Positions 9,184 through 17,227 of a stretch of DNA of 42,775 nucleotides are shown here, piece by piece. The notes under the pieces were generated by a model. That model searched no databases. It saw nothing but the letters and a program-made list of their open reading frames with translations, and was not told the origin of the DNA. How positions within the stretch are numbered: position 1 is the stretch's first letter; every line of letters starts with the position of its first letter. The position numbers were made by a program, and so were the translations under genes. This DNA is from JAAAPF01 sp046541805 (GTDB lineage: Bacteria > Pseudomonadota > Alphaproteobacteria > Geminicoccales > Geminicoccaceae), in the NCBI GenBank assembly GCA_046541805.1, contig JBKHCM010000011.1, positions 1 to 42,775 of the forward strand. The letters run 5' to 3'.

Positions 9184-9957
9184 TCAGCCGCGCTGGGTGA
9201 GGGCCAGCCCCGCGCCCAGCGCCCGGCTCACGGCTGCGCGCGCGCTCGACAACGGAGCCAGCAGCGCCCGCGTCGCCATGTCGCTATAGGCCACGGAGGT
9301 GCGGCCGATCGCATCGAGGCCGATGCGCGCCACGTCCTCCGGCGCACGCGCGCCGGGAGCGACGCGAAACGGCAGCGCGCGTGTCCGCACAGGCCCCGGG
9401 CACAGCGCCAAGACGTCCAGCGGCTCGTGCCTGAGCTCGGTGGCGAGCGCCTCGGTGAAGCTCAAGACGAACGCCTTGCTGGCGGCGTAGACCGCCATCC
9501 GCGGCACCGGCGCGTAGGCCGCGGTGCTGGCGACGTTGAGGACGAAGGCACGGCGATCGCCGCCTCCGGCCCCCTCCAACAGGTGTGGCAACAGCGCGTG
9601 GGTGAGCGCCACCGGCGCGCGGCAGTTCACGTCCACGGCGGCGGTCAACTGGTCGGTGGCGGCATCGCGGAACCGGCCGTAGGGCCCCAGGCCCGCATTG
9701 TTGATGAGGCCGTCGAGGGGCGCCGCCCGGGCGGTGTCGACGACGGCCTCCACCGCCTTGGGCGACGCCAGATCCGCCGCGACCACCTCCACCCGGCGAC
9801 GCTCGCTCGCCAACTCCCGGGCGAGGCGATCGAGCTTGGCGTCGTTGCGCCCGGTGAGCACGAGGTCGCAGTCCCTCGGCAAGGTGCGGGCGAAGGCTTC
9901 GCCGATGCCGCTGGTGGCGCCGGTGACGAGGATGCGGCGGGGACGGCCGAGGCTCAT
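9184..9957 (-). CDS. short-chain dehydrogenase/reductase
   Basis: This is a 257-residue classical SDR oxidoreductase using NAD(P)H in the cytoplasm. The cofactor loop TGATSGIG lies at residues 12-19, the structural NNAG at about 86-89, catalytic Ser144 in VASTAAY, and Tyr157/Lys161 in VYAASKAF. TGRN after the second strand (Arg at about 37) suggests NADPH preference. The C-terminal third (PGPVRTRALPF and after) resembles the DltE/YqjQ-like general oxidoreductases. The ATG at 9957 has AAAGGAG about ten bases upstream; 54 extra codons of open frame lie before it without an RBS. The substrate is unknown. It is divergent from petA. Confidence 0.9.
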   Translation of the reverse strand: MSLGRPRRILVTGATSGIGEAFARTLPRDCDLVLTGRNDAKLDRLARELASERRRVEVVAADLASPKAVEAVVDTARAAPLDGLINNAGLGPYGRFRDAATDQLTAAVDVNCRAPVALTHALLPHLLEGAGGGDRRAFVLNVASTAAYAPVPRMAVYAASKAFVLSFTEALATELRHEPLDVLALCPGPVRTRALPFRVAPGARAPEDVARIGLDAIGRTSVAYSDMATRALLAPLSSARAAVSRALGAGLALTQRG

Positions 9958-10184
9958 CGCAAAACTCCTTTCGCGTTGGTGAGCGAGGTGGTTCGAGCAC
10001 CCGCGGTGACCAGAGCCGGCGGCGCCCCGCGCGACCAAAGCTGCCGAGCGATGACCGCTTCCTGCGGTGTTCGGCCTGCCGCGCGACGATCGCAGCCATG
10101 CGCAAGAGTCATCTTCCATTCCCCTTTTCGAACACGTATTCCCTGCATGAGACTGTGGATTTCATATCCGGAGGAATCGATACC

Positions 10185-10718
10185 ATGGCGGACACCGCCC
10201 GAGACGATAAGACGCGCCGCGATTTCCTTCAGCTCACCGGCTGGACCGGCATGGGCATCGGCGTGGCGCTCGCGACCTGGCCGTTCATCCAACAGATGAA
10301 CCCGTCCGCCGACGTGCGCGCACTCGCCACCGTCAAGGCCGATCTGAGCGCGGTCGAGCCCGGCATGGCGATCACCGTGATGTGGCAGGGCAAGCCGGTC
10401 TGGATCCGCCACATGACCGACGACGACATCGCCGAGGCCGAATCCCTCCCGGTCGACGGGCTGCGCGACCCGGAAACCTACGAAGAGCGCGTCAAGCGCC
10501 GGTCTTGGCTCGTGCAGATCGGCGTCTGCACCCATCTCGGCTGCATCCCACTCGGCCACAAGGAGGGCGAGCCGAAGGGCGATTTCGACGGCTATTTCTG
10601 CCCGTGCCACGGCTCGCACTACGACAATGCCGGCCGCATCCACAAGGGCCCGGCGCCGCGCAACCTGGACTTGCCGCCGTACGCCTTCCTCGACGACGCC
10701 ACCATCGAGATCGGCTGA
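10185..10718 (+). CDS. petA: ubiquinol-cytochrome c reductase Rieske iron-sulfur subunit
   Basis: This is a 177-residue Rieske 2Fe-2S protein of the cytochrome bc1 complex, which passes electrons from quinol to cytochrome c1 at the periplasmic face of the inner membrane. A twin-arginine motif (TRRDFL, Arg11-Arg12) precedes a single membrane anchor at about 19-36, as in alphaproteobacterial Rieske proteins that stay anchored after TAT export. Cluster ligands are C115 and H117 in CTHLGC and C139 and H142 in CPCHGSHY; C120 and C141 would form the disulfide. GGAGG lies nine bases before the ATG. In most relatives petB and petC follow at once, but here the next gene is convergent psiE, so this copy stands alone. 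Confidence 0.95.
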   Translation: MADTARDDKTRRDFLQLTGWTGMGIGVALATWPFIQQMNPSADVRALATVKADLSAVEPGMAITVMWQGKPVWIRHMTDDDIAEAESLPVDGLRDPETYEERVKRRSWLVQIGVCTHLGCIPLGHKEGEPKGDFDGYFCPCHGSHYDNAGRIHKGPAPRNLDLPPYAFLDDATIEIG

Positions 10719-10726
10719 TCGGCGGC

Positions 10727-11155
10727 TCAGGGCGACCCCGCCCCGGCGTCGCGCGGGCGGGGCCGCCGGCCCGGGCGGTGGCCGAAGAGGTGGAGAAAGC
10801 GCAGGCCGTCGCCGAGGCGGAGGATGACGATCGAGAGCGCGAGCACCAAGATCGCCACCGCCTCGAACAACACGTTCTGCGGGTCCATATCCTTGCCCTG
10901 CAGCACGATCAGCCGGGCGAGCGCGGTGTTGGCGATCAGGAGCGGATAGGTCACCGGTACCCGGCGGCTCTCCATGTAGACCGCCACCATCGACAGCACC
11001 TCGGTGTAAATGAAAAGCAAGAGGATATCGGCGATCGCGACGTCCTGCCGCTCGTAGACCTTGTAGAGTTCAACGCCGACGGCGCCGATCGTCAGGCCGG
11101 CGACGAGGAGAAGCACGAACTGCTCGACGTGCCGAATGGTGCGCGCGAAACCCAT
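10727..11155 (-). CDS. psiE: phosphate-starvation-inducible PsiE family membrane protein
   Basis: This is a 142-residue inner-membrane protein with four predicted membrane helices. The family core is clear in the region DILLLFIYTEVLSMVAVYME and the next segment SRRVPVTYPLLIANTALARL, with the last helix VAILVLALSIVILRL. Function of the family is not established; E. coli psiE responds to phosphate starvation. The ATG at 11155 gives the family's usual N-terminus; longer frames add basic, non-homologous sequence. No strong RBS is visible. It follows recQ by 64 bases on the same strand and converges on petA, leaving only eight bases between the two stops. Confidence 0.85.
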   Translation of the reverse strand: MGFARTIRHVEQFVLLLVAGLTIGAVGVELYKVYERQDVAIADILLLFIYTEVLSMVAVYMESRRVPVTYPLLIANTALARLIVLQGKDMDPQNVLFEAVAILVLALSIVILRLGDGLRFLHLFGHRPGRRPRPRDAGAGSP

Positions 11156-11219
11156 CGTACCGTCCCGAAGCCATAGACGAGCGGGCAACGGCCAACGGTG
11201 GCCAGCGTTCCCGGTGCCG

Positions 11220-13028
11220 TCAGAGCCGGCGCAGCAGCGCCAAGAACGGCTCGGCATAGCGCTCGAGCTTGGCCGCGCCGACGCCCTGGACCGCGGCGAA
11301 GGCCGCGCGGTCGCGGGGATGCCGGCGCGCCATGTCCTGGAGCGCGGCGTCGGTGAAGACGACGTAGGCCGGCACCCCTTGTGCGCGCGCGAGCTCGAGC
11401 CGCAACCGCTTGAGCTCGGCGAGCACCCGGTCGTCGACCGCGGGGTCCGACGCCGGCGCGGGCCTGGCCGCCGCCCGCGCGGGCGCGTCGAGGCGCAGCG
11501 CCACGCTGCGCTCGCCCGCCGTCACCGCGGCACCCGCGTCGGTGAGGGTCAGCGCACCGTGACCGGCGATGTCCACCGCCACCAGCCCACCGGCGTAGAG
11601 CTGGCGCAGGATCGAGCGCCAGGCCGGCCGTGGCCGGGACTTGCCGGCGCCGTGGACGTCGAGCCGGTCGTGGCCGAGCCGGGCGATCTTCTCGGTCCGG
11701 GCGCCCACGAGCACGTCGACGACGTGGGCGGCACCGAACCGCCCGCCGGTGGCGCGGATCGCCTCGGCGACCAACCGCACGACGTCGTCGGCGGGGCTCA
11801 AGGCCGGCGGCTCGAGGCACAGATCGCAGCGCCCGCACGGGCCGGTCTCCTCGCCGAAATAGCGCAAAAGCGCGCGCTTGCGGCAGTCGGTGGCCTCGGT
11901 GAAGGCCAACAGCGCGTCGAGGCGGCGGTGCTCGACCCGCTTGCGGTCGTCGTCGCCGCCGCCCTCGTCGATCATGAAGCGGCGGGTGCGGATGTCGTCG
12001 AAGCCGTGGATCAAGAGGGCCTCGGCGGCAGCACCGTCGCGCCCGGCCCGGCCGATCTCCTGGTAGTAGGCCTCGAGGTTCGACGGCAGGTCGAGATGGG
12101 CCACGAAGCGCACGTCCGGCTTGTCGATGCCCATGCCGAAGGCGATCGTCGCCACCACGATCACGCCGGGCTCGGTCAAAAAGCGGTCGAGTGCCGTGGC
12201 GCGCACCGCCGCCGCGAGGCCGGCATGGTAAGGAACGGCCCGATAGCCGTCGGCGGCGAGCTTGTGGGCGGTCTCCGCCACCGCCCGGCGCGAGAGCCGG
12301 TAGACGATGCCGGCCTCGCCCGGGTGCCGGGCCAGGAGCTCGCGAAGCTGGCGATGCGGGTCGGTCTTCTCGGCGACCGCGAGGGCCAGATTGGGCCGAT
12401 CGAAGCCGGTGACGAAGACGCGGCCGCCCGCGCCCAGAAGCTGCTGCTTGATGTCGTCCTGGGTGAGCGGATCGGCGGTGGCGGTGAAGGCGGCGACCGA
12501 GATGCCCGGCACGTGGTCGCGAAAGCCGCCGAGCGCGCGGTATTCCGGGCGGAAGTCGTGGCCCCACTGGCTCACGCAATGGGCCTCGTCGACGACGAGC
12601 CGGACGACGTTCATCCGCGCCAGCGCCGCCAGCATGCGCGCGGTCATCAGCCGCTCGGGCGCGATGTAGAGGAGCTTGAGCCGGCCGGCCTGGACCTCGC
12701 GCCAGACCGCGACGTTGGCCGCGCGCGGCCGGCCCGAGTGGATGGCGCCCGCCGCAACGCCGAGGGCGCGGAGCTGGCCCACCTGGTTCTCCATCAGCGC
12801 GATCAGGGGCGAGCAGACGATGGTGAGCCCCTCGGCGGTGAGCGCCGGCAGCTGGTAGCACAGGCTCTTGCCGGCGCCGGTGGGCATCACCGCCAGCACG
12901 TCGCGGCCCTCGAGAAGCGCGGCCACGACCGCTTCCTGCCCCGGCCGGAAGTCCGCGAAGCCGAAGACCCGGGCGAGCGCGCGGCGCACCTCGCTCAACC
13001 GCTCCGGCATCGCCTCGAGGTCGTTCAC
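11220..13028 (-). CDS. recQ: ATP-dependent DNA helicase RecQ
   Basis: This is a 602-residue 3'-5' DNA helicase for recombination and replication-fork repair. Visible features are Walker A MPTGAGKSLCYQLPA (Lys54), the DEAH box at 147-150 with the aromatic-rich loop AHCVSQWGHDFRP, helicase motif VI QEIGRAGRDG, and the zinc site made of Cys in DCRKRALLRYF and CGRCDLC. An RQC winged-helix domain follows, and a C-terminal HRDC domain ends the protein (VFTDAALQDMARRHPRDR onward). Domain order and length are those of standard RecQ. The start is GTG at 13028, overlapping the upstream stop as GTGA, so translation is probably coupled to the degenerate hydrolase gene upstream. The open frame continues further upstream but is antisense-like. 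Confidence 0.95.
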   Translation of the reverse strand: MNDLEAMPERLSEVRRALARVFGFADFRPGQEAVVAALLEGRDVLAVMPTGAGKSLCYQLPALTAEGLTIVCSPLIALMENQVGQLRALGVAAGAIHSGRPRAANVAVWREVQAGRLKLLYIAPERLMTARMLAALARMNVVRLVVDEAHCVSQWGHDFRPEYRALGGFRDHVPGISVAAFTATADPLTQDDIKQQLLGAGGRVFVTGFDRPNLALAVAEKTDPHRQLRELLARHPGEAGIVYRLSRRAVAETAHKLAADGYRAVPYHAGLAAAVRATALDRFLTEPGVIVVATIAFGMGIDKPDVRFVAHLDLPSNLEAYYQEIGRAGRDGAAAEALLIHGFDDIRTRRFMIDEGGGDDDRKRVEHRRLDALLAFTEATDCRKRALLRYFGEETGPCGRCDLCLEPPALSPADDVVRLVAEAIRATGGRFGAAHVVDVLVGARTEKIARLGHDRLDVHGAGKSRPRPAWRSILRQLYAGGLVAVDIAGHGALTLTDAGAAVTAGERSVALRLDAPARAAARPAPASDPAVDDRVLAELKRLRLELARAQGVPAYVVFTDAALQDMARRHPRDRAAFAAVQGVGAAKLERYAEPFLALLRRL

Positions 13029-13624
13029 GACAGCCCGGCTTCGCTCTCGAACCGCGCCGGGCACGCGGCGACGTCGCCGGGGCGGACGAGCTGGGGTAGA
13101 GGGCCTTCGTCGGCGATCAGCTCGAACGCGGCAGCGGGGATGGTCGACGCCATCCCGCGCATCCGGTCGGGCGGCGTCGCGCCGTCGTGCTCGCCGACCA
13201 CGCACGAGGCCGGCACCGTCACCGCGAGGGCGGCCTCGAGCGCGGCGTCGCGGATCGCCGCGCAGCCGGCGGCCTCGAGCGCCTTGATGCGCTCCTGCCT
13301 CAGCTCGGCGGTGCCGATCCGGGGTGCGGTGTCGAGCCGCACGAGGCCGAGCGCGTCGACGCTGGCGGCGAGATCGTCGGCGAGCCCCGCCATCGGGTCG
13401 GGGCCGGGCGTCAGCTCGCAGCGGCCGTGGCCACGCTGCTCGCAACGGCCGAGCCGCTTGCCGGCGAGGGCCGGTGCGCGCGGGTTCCACACCCGCAGAT
13501 CGGCGCCGGGCGCGTTGGCGAAGACCCGGACCGGACCGGCCGCCGGCCCGTCGAGCCGCACCTGGGCGCGCTGGCCGTTCGCCCGGATCACTCGCGTCTC
13601 GTCGCCCGCCGGCGCCACGGTCAT
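13025..13624 (-). CDS. degenerate 3-oxoadipate enol-lactonase-like alpha/beta-hydrolase
   Basis: The 199-residue product aligns by eye with PcaD-type hydrolases (about 260 residues): VRLDGPAAGPVRVFANAPGA, QRGHG, LADDLAASVDALG, then DTAPRIGTAELRQERI, CAAIRDAAL and VVGEHDGATPP. Two blocks are missing without frameshift. One, at about residue 96, removes the nucleophile elbow (GxSxGG with the catalytic Ser). The other, at about residue 120, removes part of the cap domain. The catalytic Asp survives (D147), but the expected GH of the catalytic His is GP (P175). The protein should be catalytically dead. It keeps an RBS (AAAGGAG before the ATG) and an intact frame whose stop overlaps the recQ start, so it may persist as a translational leader. 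Original function is inferred from pattern only. Confidence 0.7.
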   Translation of the reverse strand: MTVAPAGDETRVIRANGQRAQVRLDGPAAGPVRVFANAPGADLRVWNPRAPALAGKRLGRCEQRGHGRCELTPGPDPMAGLADDLAASVDALGLVRLDTAPRIGTAELRQERIKALEAAGCAAIRDAALEAALAVTVPASCVVGEHDGATPPDRMRGMASTIPAAAFELIADEGPLPQLVRPGDVAACPARFESEAGLS

Positions 13625-13754
13625 GATCGCCCGCTCTCCTTTGATCGCGCCTGCGCCATGGCAGATCGGGACGCGGCGCCGCAAGGGCTGATAGGTCGAG
13701 GTGGCCGGCGCCGCGGCCGTGCTAGGCTCGCTTCGACGATGAGGGAGAACCGAC

Positions 13755-14537
13755 ATGCCGCAACGCTCCGTCCGCTGGGGTGAGCTGCGCGCGCCGGAGT
13801 TGCGCGCCCTCGCCGAGGCCCGTGCCACCGTCGTCGTGCCCGTCGCCTCGATCGAGCAGCACGGGCCGCATTTGCCGACGATGACCGACACGCTGCTCGC
13901 CACCAGCGTCGCCTACGCGGCGGCGGAGCGGCTGGTCGCCGACGGCCGGGCCTGCGTCGTCACCTCGCCGGTGTGGTCGGGGCTGAGCGAGCACCACATG
14001 GCGCTCGGCGCCACCTTGAGCGTCGACTTCGACGCCTTTTCGGCCCTCCTGCGCGGCGTCGTCGGCTCGCTGGCGCGCCACGGCTTCGACCGCGTGCTGC
14101 TCTTGAACAGCCATGGCGGCAATGTCGCGGCGCTGAAGACGGTGGTCGAGACGCTCGCCCGGCAACACCCCGCCGTGCGGCTGGTCGCCGCCACGCACTG
14201 GCATCTGGCGGCCGATCTGGTCGACCCGTTGTTGGAGACCCAGCGGTCGATCCGCCACGCCGGCGAGGCCGAGACCTCGTTGGTGCTCGCGCTGCGCCCG
14301 GAACTCGTCGACGAGGGCGCGTTCGACGCCGCCGCCTGCCCCGACCCACGCGACGGCCCCGGTGCCCGCGACGACGGCGCCTATCGTTGGCAGAGCTTCG
14401 CCGACAAGACGCCCTCGGGTGCCTTGGGCGATCCGCGCGCGGCGTCGGCCGAGAAGGGCCGACGCCTCTTGGACCTGCTCGCCGGCCGCCTCGCCGAACG
14501 GCTCGCCGATCCGGCCTTTTGGGGCGAGCCCGGCTAG
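13755..14537 (+). CDS. creatininase-family metal-dependent amidohydrolase
   Basis: This is a 260-residue hydrolase of the creatininase (creatinine amidohydrolase/MftE/FAPy deformylase) family. Metal-binding residues are in place: E34 and H36 in SIEQHGPHLP, D45, H120 in NSHGGN, and a Glu in HAGEAETS. Creatininase itself has a Glu at position 122, whereas this protein has Gly, as in the NxHGGN subgroup that includes MftE, so the true substrate is probably not creatinine. AGGGAGAA lies about six bases before the ATG. No mycofactocin genes are nearby, making a role in that pathway unlikely. The gene is divergent from the degenerate hydrolase and recQ. Confidence 0.87.
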   Translation: MPQRSVRWGELRAPELRALAEARATVVVPVASIEQHGPHLPTMTDTLLATSVAYAAAERLVADGRACVVTSPVWSGLSEHHMALGATLSVDFDAFSALLRGVVGSLARHGFDRVLLLNSHGGNVAALKTVVETLARQHPAVRLVAATHWHLAADLVDPLLETQRSIRHAGEAETSLVLALRPELVDEGAFDAAACPDPRDGPGARDDGAYRWQSFADKTPSGALGDPRAASAEKGRRLLDLLAGRLAERLADPAFWGEPG

Positions 14538-14888
14538 GCCGGGCGGCCAGCCGCCGAGCCCAGAACCGCCGGGGCTTGTCGGTCGCCTCGGGGTCGCCGA
14601 GCTCGCGCCCGGCGAAGCGACAGACGACACCCTCCAGGGGAACGTAGCCACGGCCGCGCCCGAAGGGTTCGAGCGCGCGGCCGCCGGTCGGCGCGGTTCG
14701 TCGGCGGCACGCCCGACCGCGCGGCAGACTGCGGCCTTGAACCGGGCCGGATAGCGACGCTCGTCGTCCAGCTCGCCCTCGTCGAGATGGAGCCCGTCGA
14801 AAAAGGCCGCGATGCGGCGCGCGGCCAGCGGCTCGAGGACGTCGTCGATGGCCCGGCCCCGCAGCCGCCGCGAGGTCACCGCGCCCAT
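14536..14888 (-). pseudogene. broken unknown ORF
   Basis: An ATG at 14888 with AGAGG upstream opens a frame with coding-like composition: VTSRRLRGRAIDDVLEPLAA, then RRIAAFFDGLHLDEGELDDE and RRYPARFKAAVCRAVGRAAD. After about 60 codons this frame degrades, and a second frame takes over with a plausible continuation (LEPFGRGRGYVPLEGVVCRF, then AGRELGDPEATDKPRRFWAR). That second frame does not stop before running antisense into the creatininase gene; the only nearby stop, at about 14535, is in the third frame. I read this as a small gene with at least one frameshift near 14690. The family is not recognised, and the limits are approximate. Confidence 0.4.
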
Positions 14889-15023
14889 GGCCGCCTCTTC
14901 CGGGTGCCGACCGCCAGCCGAGCGTCGCCGGCGCCGCGGCGCAAGCCCGGCGGTGGAAACGCTTGCGTCGCACGCCACGCCGCGCCCAACTGGCGACGGA
15001 CCGGGTGCGACGGAGGTGACGCG

Positions 15024-16055
15024 ATGGCGGCGGACGGCGACACGGTGACGTTGACCCTCGACGAGGTCGACCGGCTGGCGCGGCGCTGCCTCGAGCTCGC
15101 CGGCGCCGACGACCGCAACGCCGCGGCGGTGGCGCGCGTCATCACCCGGGCCGAGCGCGACCGCGCGGTGTCCCACGGCCTCTTTCGCCTGCCGGGCTAC
15201 TGCGCGTCGCTCAAAAGCGGCAAGGTCGACGGCGCGGCCCGGCCGGAGGTCCGCCAGCTCGCGCCGAGCGTGGTGCAGGTGGACGGCCGCGACGGCTTCG
15301 CGCCGCTCGCCCTCGAGGCCGGCCGCGCGCCGCTGATCGACCGCGCCCGCGCCCAGGGCGTCGCCGCCCTCGCCCTCGTTCGCATCTTCCACTTCCAAGC
15401 GCTCTGGGCCGAGATCGAGCCGTTGTGCGAGGCCGGGCTCGTGGCCCTCGCCTGCACCGCCTACAAGCCCGTGGTCGCCCCCGCCGGCGCGCGCGCGGCG
15501 TTCTTCGGCACCAACCCCCTCGCCTTCGGCTGGCCGCGCGGCGACCGCCAGCCGATGATCGTCGACATGGCGACCGCGGCGATGGCCCGCGGCGAGATTC
15601 AGGTGGCGGCGCGCGACGGCCACGCCGTGCCACCGGGCGCCGGCCTCGACCGCGCCGGGAGGCCCACGACCGATCCCGCCGCCATCCTGAACGGCGGCGT
15701 CCAGCTCCCCTTCGGCGGCTACAAGGGCTCGGCGATCGCGATGATGGTGGAGCTGCTCGCCGCCGGGCTGATCGGCGAACGCTTCAGCTTCGAGGCCGGC
15801 GAGCAGGATGTGGAGGACGGCGGCCCGGCGCGCGGCGGCGAGTTCATCCTGGCGCTCGATCCGGCGGCGTTCGGCGACGGCAACGCTTGGCTCGCCCACG
15901 CCGAAAGCTTCTTCGACCGCTTCAAGACCCTCGCCGGCGGCCCCCGACTGCCGGCCGATCGTCGCTACGCCGCGCGGGCCGAGACGCCCGCGCGCGGCGT
16001 CGAGGTACCGGCCGTGCTGCACGCCGAACTCGAGCGCTTGGCCGCGGGGGCGTGA
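15024..16055 (+). CDS. Ldh2/malate-lactate dehydrogenase family oxidoreductase
   Basis: This is a 343-residue NAD(P)-dependent reductase of the Ldh2/MDH2/DpkA family, which is unrelated to Rossmann-fold lactate dehydrogenases. The conserved His lies in VSHGLFRLPGY, the nucleotide-binding FGTNPLAFGWP and the Gly-rich LPFGGYKGSAIAMMVELLA are typical. Known activities in the family include malate, L-sulfolactate and ureidoglycolate dehydrogenation and reduction of delta1-piperideine-2-carboxylate; sequence alone does not choose among them. The ATG at 15024 has GGAGG eight bases upstream, so the longer upstream frame is discarded. A secreted protein of unknown function follows 128 bases later. 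Confidence 0.85.
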   Translation: MAADGDTVTLTLDEVDRLARRCLELAGADDRNAAAVARVITRAERDRAVSHGLFRLPGYCASLKSGKVDGAARPEVRQLAPSVVQVDGRDGFAPLALEAGRAPLIDRARAQGVAALALVRIFHFQALWAEIEPLCEAGLVALACTAYKPVVAPAGARAAFFGTNPLAFGWPRGDRQPMIVDMATAAMARGEIQVAARDGHAVPPGAGLDRAGRPTTDPAAILNGGVQLPFGGYKGSAIAMMVELLAAGLIGERFSFEAGEQDVEDGGPARGGEFILALDPAAFGDGNAWLAHAESFFDRFKTLAGGPRLPADRRYAARAETPARGVEVPAVLHAELERLAAGA

Positions 16056-16183
16056 GCGGCAACTCCAACGCGCTGCCAACGCGAGCGGATTTCGCCGATC
16101 AATGTCTCCCGCCGAAGATTGCGCCCGGTCAACGCGCGCGGCGGCGCGTCCGGGTTCCCTCGTTCCGTCACTGGGAGAGGGAC

Positions 16184-17224
16184 ATGACCCACATGCTCGT
16201 GCCGCGGCTCGTCGCCGCCCTTGTCTTCATGGTCGCCGCACCGGCCGCCGCCGCGGAATGGCGCGCAACGGTCGGCGATTGGGACCTGCGTGCCGACCGT
16301 CTCGACGACGGCGCGCCCTATTGCTACGCCAGTGCCGATCGCGGTCCGGGCGATCGGCTGACCTTCCTCAGAAGCGAGGTCGGCCTCGCCGTCATCCTGA
16401 CGCGGCAGGGCTGGGATCTCGCCGGCCGGGTGGTCGACGTGGAGGTCGCCGTCGACGACCGCTGGCGGGATCACCGGCGCGCCGCCGTCGACCCAAGGAC
16501 GCTGATGCTGAGCTGGGCCGAGCCGGCGGCCGTCCGCACCGCGCTCGCCCGCGGCCTGGAGCTGCGCGTGACCGGCCATGCCACCGGCCGCGGCGTGCGC
16601 TGGAGCCTCGCCGGCAGCGCCGCCGCGCTGGAGGCGATCGAGCGCTGCTGGCGCGCCCGCCAAACCGGCGCCGAGGCCGGCCGCGCGCCGGACCGCGACC
16701 CGTTCCACGCCGATGCCCCGCCGCGGGCCGAGGCGCGCGACACCACCGTCGACCGTGAGGCCCTCGCCGCCGACTTCGAAGCCTGGCTCGACCTCGCCGC
16801 CGCGAGCTACCGCGCGACGGTGACCCCCGAAGCGGGCGCGCCGCAACGGTTCCGGCTCGAGACGATCCTCGGCGCGGGCGAGCTCCGGCTGCTCGCCGGC
16901 GGGACGCCCGACGCCGTCCTCCATGGCGCCACCGCCCAGCTCCGCGCCGCCTGCCCCGGCGCCGCCGCGATGGCGGACCACGACCGTCACGAGCTGAACG
17001 GGAGCGTGGTGCAGCGCACGCGCCTGGCCTGCGCCGACGGCGACCAGGAGGTTCTGGAAGCGGTGGCGGTGAGCTGGCCCGACGCGCCCGGCGGGCTGGT
17101 CATCATCGTTCCGGACCCCGGTGGGCGCGGGCTCGGCGCCGACTTCACCGCCGCCCTCGTCGAGGATCTCGCCGCGAGCGAGGGCCTGACGCTCGAGCTG
17201 CGGCCGCCCGAGATCGCCTCTTGA
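16184..17224 (+). CDS. secreted protein of unknown function
   Basis: This is a 346-residue protein with a Sec signal peptide: a short basic start, the hydrophobic stretch LVAALVFMVAAP and a likely cleavage after AAAA near residue 24. The mature protein starts EWRATVGDWDLRADRLDD and has few Cys (YCYAS, ERCWR, RAACPG, LACADG), possibly two disulfides. It has no further membrane segment, lipobox or recognised enzyme motif. The first half looks like a beta-rich domain somewhat like IalB-type periplasmic proteins, but I would not assign it. A GGGAGAGG lies just upstream of the ATG. It converges on malQ with three bases between stops. Confidence 0.7.
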   Translation: MTHMLVPRLVAALVFMVAAPAAAAEWRATVGDWDLRADRLDDGAPYCYASADRGPGDRLTFLRSEVGLAVILTRQGWDLAGRVVDVEVAVDDRWRDHRRAAVDPRTLMLSWAEPAAVRTALARGLELRVTGHATGRGVRWSLAGSAAALEAIERCWRARQTGAEAGRAPDRDPFHADAPPRAEARDTTVDREALAADFEAWLDLAAASYRATVTPEAGAPQRFRLETILGAGELRLLAGGTPDAVLHGATAQLRAACPGAAAMADHDRHELNGSVVQRTRLACADGDQEVLEAVAVSWPDAPGGLVIIVPDPGGRGLGADFTAALVEDLAASEGLTLELRPPEIAS

Positions 17225-17227
17225 GCC

